DNA of 64,000 bases, taken from Flavobacteriales bacterium. Lineage in GTDB: Bacteria; Bacteroidota; Bacteroidia; Flavobacteriales_F; PHOS-HE28. Position numbers and translations under genes: made by a program. The notes under the pieces were generated by a model. It did not search any database, had not been told where the DNA came from, and saw only the letters and a program-made list of their open reading frames with translations. Below, one piece after another: positions 58,872 to 64,000 of the stretch. The first letter of the stretch is position 1; every line of letters starts with the position of its first letter. The DNA is taken from positions 372,001 through 436,000 of the forward strand of contig JACJZJ010000001.1 of NCBI GenBank assembly GCA_020635675.1. The letters are read 5' to 3'.

Positions 58872-59764
58872 CGCATCAGGCGCATGAAAAGGTCTTCGAT
58901 GCCGGGTCGGATGGGGGCGAGGTGCGCACCGGTGAACCCCTGTTCCCGCAACTGCCGCTGGACGTTGTCCGGATCCATGTCCGATCGCGCAGTGACGTGC
59001 AGGGCCGTGCCGAACGGATGCACCTCCTCGACGTCTTCACGCTGCCGCAGGGCCTGCAACAACCGGTAGGCATCCTCCCCGGTCGCGGCGTAGAGCGGTC
59101 GGTCGAAGGCCTGCGCGATGGTGGCGGGATCCCCGGTACGCAGCAGCTGCCCGTCCTGGATCAGTCCCACGCGGTCGCATTGGGCGGCCTCGTCCATATA
59201 GGGCGTGCTCACCAGGATGGTGATACCCTCGTCCTTGAGCTTCCGCAACATGGCCCAGAACTCGCGTCGGCTCACGGCGTCCACACCGGTGGTCGGTTCG
59301 TCCAGCACCAGCACCTTGGGTTTGTGGATCAGCGCGCACGACAGCGCGAGCTTCTGTTTCATGCCCCCGCTCAATGCCCCGGCACGCCGTTCCGCGAACG
59401 GCTCCAGCATCACGTAGATGTCCTTGATCAGGTCGTAGTTCGCCTCGACGGTGGTCTGGAACACGCTGGCGAAGAATTCCAGGTTCTCGCGCACGCTCAG
59501 GTCCTGGTACAGCGAGAAGCTGCCCGGCATGTAGCCCACATGGCGGCGCACGTAGCGATAGTCGGTCACCACGTCACGCCCGTCGAAGGTCATGCGTCCG
59601 GTGTCCGGCAACAGCAGGGTGACCAGCAGCCGAAAGAGCGTGGTCTTGCCCGCGCCGTCCGGTCCGATCAGGCCGAAGAGCTCGCCCTCCGGCACGTCGA
59701 TGCTGACGTCCCGCAGGGCCTGCACCTCGTCATAGCGCTTGCTGATGCCTTCGATCGCGATCAC
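58868..59764 (-). CDS. ABC transporter ATP-binding protein 1
   Basis: 298 residues from a GTG at 59764 that overlaps the adaptor stop as GTGA. Complete motifs: Walker A GPDGAGKTT, Q-loop YMPGSFSLY, canonical signature LSGGMKQKL, Walker B VLVLDEPTTGVD. The switch His is replaced in VSTPYMDEAAQ (Pro-Tyr where His is usual), an odd change. About 90 extra C-terminal residues form a regulatory-like extension. With the second ATPase it makes a heterodimer in which each subunit lacks one usual element. Confidence 0.92.
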   Translation of the reverse strand: MIAIEGISKRYDEVQALRDVSIDVPEGELFGLIGPDGAGKTTLFRLLVTLLLPDTGRMTFDGRDVVTDYRYVRRHVGYMPGSFSLYQDLSVRENLEFFASVFQTTVEANYDLIKDIYVMLEPFAERRAGALSGGMKQKLALSCALIHKPKVLVLDEPTTGVDAVSRREFWAMLRKLKDEGITILVSTPYMDEAAQCDRVGLIQDGQLLRTGDPATIAQAFDRPLYAATGEDAYRLLQALRQREDVEEVHPFGTALHVTARSDMDPDNVQRQLREQGFTGAHLAPIRPGIEDLFMRLMR

Positions 59765-60681
59765 TGTGCCGTTCCGTTCAGGAAGACCTCGCCCGGCATG
59801 CCGTTCTTCAACATCCCCTCCCGGTCGGGCACGCGCACCTTGAAGGCATAGACCATGTCCACGCGTTCCTCCTTCGTCTGGATGATCTTCGGTGTGAACT
59901 CGGCCTCGCTGCTCACCCAGCTGATACGGCCGGGCAGGCGCACCACGCCGCTGTCGCCGCGGTCGATGCCCACCTCCACTTCCGCACCGATGCGCACGGC
60001 GGTCAGGTGCGCGCCGTCGATGTAGGCACGGAGTTCCAGCGTGTCCATCTGCGCGATCCGATAGAGCGGCTTGCCGGGATTGACGTATTCATGCGGCTCG
60101 GTCAGCTTGCTCACCACGGTGCCGTTCACCGGGTTGGTGACGTGCAGGTCCGCGAGCTGCTGGCGCAACAATGCCTCACGTGCATCCAGTGCGCGGACCT
60201 GCGCCACGATGGACGGGTTCCTGGCCGCGACGGCGGCGATCTGCCGCTGCTGGATGGCGATCATCCCCTGCATGTCGTCCAGTTGTTTCTGCGTGGCGGC
60301 CTTGCCAGCGACGAGCTTCTCGAGGCGCGCCTCCTCGCGTTGGAGGTCGGTGAGACGGGCCTCCTGCACGGCGATCTGCGCCACCACATCGCCGCCCTGG
60401 CTGGCGACGGCCGCACGGTTGGCGGCGACCTCCTGCAGTTGGAGCGCGAGCTGCGTGGTGTCGATAAGACCGACATCCTGGCCGGCCTTCAGGGCCATGC
60501 CCTCCTCGACATGAAAGGCCAGCAGTTCGCCCATGCCGCGTGCGCTCACCTGCGTTTCGACCGTTTCGAAATTGCCGTAGGCATCGGCGCCGTCGTCGCC
60601 ATTCCCGCAAGCGGTGAGGAGGAGCACGAACGGCCCGAAATAGAGCGGGGTCCGGTGAAGGAAGGATCTGCAACGTTTCAT
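59761..60681 (-). CDS. HlyD/MFP-family periplasmic adaptor lipoprotein
   Basis: 306 residues. Lipoprotein signal with lipobox LLTAC (about Cys26). Barrel-sandwich half (SARGMGELLAFHVEEGMALKAGQDVGLID), long coiled-coil hairpin (about 75-185), second half-lipoyl (ADLHVTNPVNGTVVSKLTEPHEYVNPG) and a beta-barrel domain. It connects the inner-membrane ABC transporter to TolC. ATGA overlap with the tolC-like gene. Confidence 0.93.
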   Translation of the reverse strand: MKRCRSFLHRTPLYFGPFVLLLTACGNGDDGADAYGNFETVETQVSARGMGELLAFHVEEGMALKAGQDVGLIDTTQLALQLQEVAANRAAVASQGGDVVAQIAVQEARLTDLQREEARLEKLVAGKAATQKQLDDMQGMIAIQQRQIAAVAARNPSIVAQVRALDAREALLRQQLADLHVTNPVNGTVVSKLTEPHEYVNPGKPLYRIAQMDTLELRAYIDGAHLTAVRIGAEVEVGIDRGDSGVVRLPGRISWVSSEAEFTPKIIQTKEERVDMVYAFKVRVPDREGMLKNGMPGEVFLNGTAQ

Positions 60682-61934
60682 TTTCCCTGGATGTCGTTGT
60701 AAGTGCGAACGGCGAGCACGGCCTGCAGACGATGGACCTCACGACCCAGGCGCGCGGCGTGTTCCTTGTTCAGTTCGGTGATGTACTCGGACGCGGTGAT
60801 CGTGCCGTTCGCGAGTTGCTCGGCCTTCGCCGCGCTGACCTGCCCGCGCAATGCAACGAGCCGGTCGTCGGTGGCGACGAGCTCACGGTCCTGCCGGATG
60901 TTCCTGCGCTGCGCGGCGAGTGCGATGTCCCATTGTTCCATGAGGTGGTCCTTGTCCTGCTGCAACAGTTCGTGCTGCAGGTCCAGGAGATGATCGTTGC
61001 GTCTGCGTGAGCCCCAGTCGAGGATCCGCCATTCGAGCCCGATGCCTGCCAGCAGCATGGGCCGCCATTCCTCGTTGAAGGTGTTGTAACCCGGATCCCC
61101 GTAGCCGGCATTGCCGAACACACGGACCTTGGGCAGTCGGCCCCCCAGGGCCAGGTCGCTCTGCGCATCCAGCGCCTGCATGCGGAGGTCGAACGCGCGG
61201 ATATCGGGGCGTTGCGCAGCGGATCCTTCGGCAATGGTCGTGTCATCGGGTACCATGAACGAGGATGTTGTCATGCGGGCATCATCCGTCAACGTGCGCA
61301 GTTCGTCGCGCAACCGTTCGACGGTGTGGCGCACCTGCACGGCCTCCTGGTCGGCGGTGATCCATTCGGCGGCGAGCGCGGCGCTGTCAGCGCCCAGCGC
61401 AGCACCGGCCTCCACGGCGGACACAAGCCGTTGGCGCTGTTCCTGGAGCGTCCCCTTGCGCAGCTCGACCAGTTGTTCCTGGGCCTCGGCAAGCAGCACG
61501 GCCATGTAGCGTTGGGTCACCTGACCGCGCAGGTCCAGCTCGCGCCTGGCCAATGTCAGGTCCTGTTGATCGGAATCGAGCTGTTCCAGCCGGCGGCGGG
61601 CCTTGGTCGTGGACCCATCGTACACCGTCTGGCTGAAGTTCACCAACACGCGGTGGAAGTCGAGCGGCACCTCGGGCGGTGCGAAACCGGGCAGCGTCGC
61701 CGGAAAGGCGATCTGTTCGTTCTGGATGGTGCTTTGCGCGTTGAGCTGGAGCTGCGGGTACCAGCTGCTGCCCACCTCCCTGTTCCGCAGGGTGCCCATG
61801 TCGGCGACGATCGATCGTGCCTCGGCGAAACGTTCATGCCGGAGGGCACGGGCGATGGCCGTGTCCAGCGGGATGTCCTGCGCGAGGACCGGGGATGCCA
61901 CGAGAAGGGCGATCGGAAGGAACGGATGCTTCAT
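60678..61934 (-). CDS. TolC-family outer-membrane efflux channel
   Basis: 418 residues. Signal peptide about 1-18 (LLVASPVLAQ). Long alternating helices (about 95-250 and 300-400, for example LEQLDSDQQDLTLARRELDLRGQVTQRYMAVLLAEAQEQLVELRKG, quoted in part) with short strands make the TolC fold. Its place directly after the regulator and before the adaptor shows it serves this pump. Confidence 0.9.
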   Translation of the reverse strand: MKHPFLPIALLVASPVLAQDIPLDTAIARALRHERFAEARSIVADMGTLRNREVGSSWYPQLQLNAQSTIQNEQIAFPATLPGFAPPEVPLDFHRVLVNFSQTVYDGSTTKARRRLEQLDSDQQDLTLARRELDLRGQVTQRYMAVLLAEAQEQLVELRKGTLQEQRQRLVSAVEAGAALGADSAALAAEWITADQEAVQVRHTVERLRDELRTLTDDARMTTSSFMVPDDTTIAEGSAAQRPDIRAFDLRMQALDAQSDLALGGRLPKVRVFGNAGYGDPGYNTFNEEWRPMLLAGIGLEWRILDWGSRRRNDHLLDLQHELLQQDKDHLMEQWDIALAAQRRNIRQDRELVATDDRLVALRGQVSAAKAEQLANGTITASEYITELNKEHAARLGREVHRLQAVLAVRTYNDIQGK

Positions 61935-62539
61935 AGGCGGAAGCTTTGTTGCAGCACGGAGATGATGTGCGCCTTGCGCTGTTCGAGGAAGGCCGCCTGT
62001 CGGGCCTTGTTCAACTTGAGCACCTTGGCGATGCCGGGCAGCATGCCGAAGGTGAACGCGGTCAGGGCCACGAGGTCCAGCAGGAACTGCAGCCCTTCAG
62101 CACGGTCAGGCGGTAGACCGCGCCGTCGGAGCTCCGGTGTGAGGGCCGCTGCGGCGCGCATCATGTTCTCCTTCAGTGCGGTCTTTGCCAACATGCCGGG
62201 GTCCTTCTGTACTTCGAAGAGCACGAAGGCGGGCATGGAGGGCATCCGGCCGAGCAGTGCGAAGTAGCGCTCCACGATCAATGGCAGTTTCTCAGGGAGC
62301 TCGCCTTCACCCTCCAGGATCTCTCTCACTTCGCTCCACAACAGCCCGGCGTGATGGATGAACACCTCGCGGAAGATGGCCTCCTTCGACTTGAAGTAGT
62401 AGTGCAGCAGGCCCTTGTTCACGGCGGCCTTCTCGGCCAGCTCGCGCATGTTCACCCCGTCCGATCCCTTGCGGCGGAACAGCTCCATGGCCGCATCCAC
62501 GATGCGCTGGCGGGTATCCGTGCTCCGTTGTTTACCCAT
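61931..62539 (-). CDS. TetR/AcrR-family repressor of the efflux operon
   Basis: 202 residues. N-terminal helix-turn-helix (TRQRIVDAAMELFRRKGSDG, VNMRELAEKAAVNKGLLHYYFKSKEAIF). The variable C-terminal domain would bind an inducer. First gene of the operon and presumably its own repressor: a TTACCCA-TGGGTAA palindrome (62532-62547) contains the start codon, so the repressor likely binds just downstream of the promoter. Confidence 0.92.
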   Translation of the reverse strand: MGKQRSTDTRQRIVDAAMELFRRKGSDGVNMRELAEKAAVNKGLLHYYFKSKEAIFREVFIHHAGLLWSEVREILEGEGELPEKLPLIVERYFALLGRMPSMPAFVLFEVQKDPGMLAKTALKENMMRAAAALTPELRRRGLPPDRAEGLQFLLDLVALTAFTFGMLPGIAKVLKLNKARQAAFLEQRKAHIISVLQQSFRL

Positions 62540-62547
62540 CTGGGTAA
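62532..62547. promoter_or_regulatory. Candidate operator palindrome over the regulator start codon
   Basis: A perfect 7-bp inverted repeat, TTACCCA TC TGGGTAA. The regulator ATG (62539-62537 on the minus strand) lies inside it. A further half-site TTACCC occurs at 62564-62569, 32 bp away (three helical turns), between the palindrome and the -7 box. Confidence 0.6.
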
Positions 62548-62576
62548 CAAAGGACGGGAAAATTTACCCGAACGTC

Positions 62577-62584
62577 CAAATCTA
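62577..62584 (-). promoter_or_regulatory. -7 box TAGATTTG of the efflux operon
   Basis: A perfect TAnnTTTG on the minus strand, 37 nt before the ATG of the regulator and next to the TTACCC half-sites. Confidence 0.65.
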
Positions 62585-62630
62585 TTTCGGATGGAGCACA
62601 TGCACCCCGCATCCACCGGATATTTCGGAT
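62583..62630. repeat. Pair of direct repeats TATTTCGGAT upstream of the efflux promoter
   Basis: Identical 10-bp copies at 62583-62592 and 62621-62630, 38 bp apart. The first overlaps the -7 box, the second lies just past the stop of the next gene. Possibly binding sites. Confidence 0.5.
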
Positions 62631-62634
62631 AAGC

Positions 62635-63876
62635 TCAGAACAACCCCCAGTATGCGCAGCCCACCAGCACGGGCACGATCAGCGCCAGCGCGGGCAGCAG
62701 TGCCCAATGTTCCCGGGGATGCCGGCGCAGCCTTAGCGCGGCGACCAATGCCGTGGCGAGCAGGACATGGGGCAGGAGGCGCAACGCGGGATGCACATCG
62801 CCCAGGCCGAAATAGACCACCTGTTCCAAGGTGAGGAGAATACCGACCAGGGCCACCAACGCGACCATGCCGAGCCCCAGGAGCACCAAAGGCCAGAAGG
62901 TCCGGACCGGTCGCAGACGCAGGCGTTGGACCAGTTGCACCAGCACGGCCACGGCGAAGATCACCCCCAGCAGTACCGCCAGCCCGGCCAGTGCGGCCAG
63001 GGTCATGAACAGCCAACGCTGGTGGAATGGCGTGCGGTAGCGTTGCAGCGCCTCGAATTCGGCGTTCGGTGGGAAGAGGGACGGCAGGTCCACCGTCCGG
63101 GCGCCCTTGGTCAGTTCCTCCCGCAGGTCGTACGCCACCGGGTGCGCGAAGTCGTGGTAGAAATAGACATGCACTTTTCCGCGGTCGGGTTCGAACAGGG
63201 TGCTGAAGAGGGTGCCGTTGCCCAGGAATTCGCGGCAGGAACGCATGCCTTGGAGCACGGATAGGGCACCCTCGAGGGTGGGTGCGATGCCCGCCTTCAG
63301 GAGATCTCGGCCTTTCTGCAGCCGCGGGATCGGGATGGCGTCCATGTCCGTTCCGCAGGCAAGCCTCCAATTGCCCACGGCGAAGTCCGCTTCCTGTCCG
63401 AGCAGCACCGTGTCGTTCTGCACCACGGCGCGGTTCCCCTGGGCATCCGCCAGGAAGAGCATGCTCTTGTGCAGGAAGATGAGATCATGTTGTTGCAGGA
63501 ACGCCACGGCTTCCGTTACATCCTGGCATCGCTCCAGCATGCTGTGGGCCAGCTCGGAGAAGTGCACCACCGGCTTTCCGGGGGCGGGTGCCACGTCCTT
63601 CGGCTGTATGCCAAGTCCGTCGAAGACCAGGCCGGCGGCGTTCATGCCCAATTGGTCCACCCAGGGTAGGAAAGGGTGTCCCGTCCAGCTGCTGAAATAG
63701 ACCGCGCCCAGGTCGCCACCACTGCCTGGCACAAAGTGGATCCGTGCGTGGATGCACCACGAGTCCTCATTGTTGCCAATGAAGGTGCGACCGCCCGAGG
63801 TCACCTTGAACGCGGTGCAGGCGTGAACGCCCGGAATGAAAGCGGCAGCAAGGAGCATAGTGGTGGCGCGGACCAT
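62635..63876 (-). CDS. Ntn-hydrolase (choloylglycine/acyl-amide hydrolase-like) fused to membrane domain
   Basis: 413 residues from the ATG at 63876. Signal peptide 1-19 (MVRATTMLLAAAFIPGVHA) followed directly by Cys20 in CTAFKV, the N-terminal nucleophile after cleavage. GNNEDSW, NAAGLVFDGLG and the family core to about 270 fit linear-amide C-N hydrolases. The remaining ~140 residues are four membrane helices (LAALAGLAVLLGVIFAVAVL; VLLGLGMVALVALVGILLTL; two more), an unusual addition. It probably cleaves amides in the periplasm; the substrate is unknown. A TTG at 63906 is also open. Confidence 0.85.
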   Translation of the reverse strand: MVRATTMLLAAAFIPGVHACTAFKVTSGGRTFIGNNEDSWCIHARIHFVPGSGGDLGAVYFSSWTGHPFLPWVDQLGMNAAGLVFDGLGIQPKDVAPAPGKPVVHFSELAHSMLERCQDVTEAVAFLQQHDLIFLHKSMLFLADAQGNRAVVQNDTVLLGQEADFAVGNWRLACGTDMDAIPIPRLQKGRDLLKAGIAPTLEGALSVLQGMRSCREFLGNGTLFSTLFEPDRGKVHVYFYHDFAHPVAYDLREELTKGARTVDLPSLFPPNAEFEALQRYRTPFHQRWLFMTLAALAGLAVLLGVIFAVAVLVQLVQRLRLRPVRTFWPLVLLGLGMVALVALVGILLTLEQVVYFGLGDVHPALRLLPHVLLATALVAALRLRRHPREHWALLPALALIVPVLVGCAYWGLF

Positions 63877-63936
63877 GTCGATCGAAAGGATGACCGTACC
63901 GTACAACGCCGCGCGTTGCGACGTGTTGCGGGGAGG

Positions 63937-64000
63937 CTACTCCTTCACCCAGGTGTCGCGCCGGGCAACGTCCCCGTTCGGTAGCACGACGCGATAGGCG
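63937..64000 (-). CDS. C-terminal fragment of a gene leaving the window
   Basis: The minus frame reads AYRVVLPNGDVARRDTWVKE before a TAG at 63937-63939 and is open to the window edge. About 20 residues. Too short to identify. Confidence 0.35.
   Translation of the reverse strand, partial: AYRVVLPNGDVARRDTWVKE

Noticed and set aside
1..64000. tRNA, rRNA or insertion-sequence genes
   Set aside because: No cloverleaf-like segment, rRNA core sequence, transposase frame or terminal inverted repeat pair was recognised on either strand by reading alone; a dedicated scan was not possible.

Overview
The window reads as a piece of a high-GC, free-living member of the Bacteroidota, most likely a Flavobacteriales-type lineage. 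The evidence is: several secreted proteins with type IX secretion (T9SS) C-terminal signals and one gliding-motility-type (CHU_C) C-terminal domain; PorT next to UbiE; a TamA-like lipoprotein (TamL); the short Bacteroidota primary sigma factor beginning MRQLKIT; start codons with little or no Shine-Dalgarno sequence; and upstream boxes of the form TAnnTTTG or TAnnTTCG, which is the Bacteroidota -7 element. I see no tRNA, rRNA, CRISPR array, insertion sequence or prophage. The placement is inference; no search was run.

Layout. 1-7.0 kb: a cut-off T9SS protein with Cys-rich repeats, a ten-repeat CHU_C surface protein, pfkA and a T9SS BNR-repeat protein. 7.0-9.7 kb: an operon of a B12-binding radical SAM protein, a methyltransferase and a small secreted protein. 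9.7-12.7 kb: a small Cys/His exported protein and a TonB-dependent receptor. 12.8-15.5 kb: purK, purE, a PPC-domain protein and an outer-membrane barrel. 15.6-18.8 kb: a second radical SAM operon (nucleotidyltransferase, radical SAM, methyltransferase). 18.9-25.4 kb: housekeeping genes rpe, rpoD, pnp, rpsO, accD and a class I aldolase. 25.4-36.3 kb: tamL, a divergent SpoU RNA methyltransferase, then aminotransferase, rfaE1, ubiE, porT and an FAD enzyme, followed by meaB and small membrane or exported proteins.

36.4-50.1 kb is the most unusual part. It is about 14 kb of exported proteins on one strand: four tandem paralogues sharing an N-terminal head, a middle domain and a C-terminal coiled tail (two of them nearly identical at DNA level at both ends but divergent in the middle), then two copies of a two-gene module (small exported protein plus large multi-domain T9SS protein). 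This looks like a multi-gene surface or adhesive structure under diversification; its function is unknown.

50.2-64 kb: an aminotransferase, a DUF1573 protein, valS, a heptanucleotide-repeat tract, a Ppx/GppA phosphatase with no canonical start codon, a seven-gene TetR-TolC-HlyD-ABC efflux operon with an operator palindrome over the regulator start codon, and an Ntn-hydrolase fused to a membrane domain.

Two themes run through the window. Eighteen gene junctions overlap by 4 nt (ATGA, GTGA, TTGA) or 1 nt (TGATG), implying pervasive translational coupling. The -7 boxes often sit only 3-10 nt before the start codon, implying leaderless or near-leaderless mRNAs.
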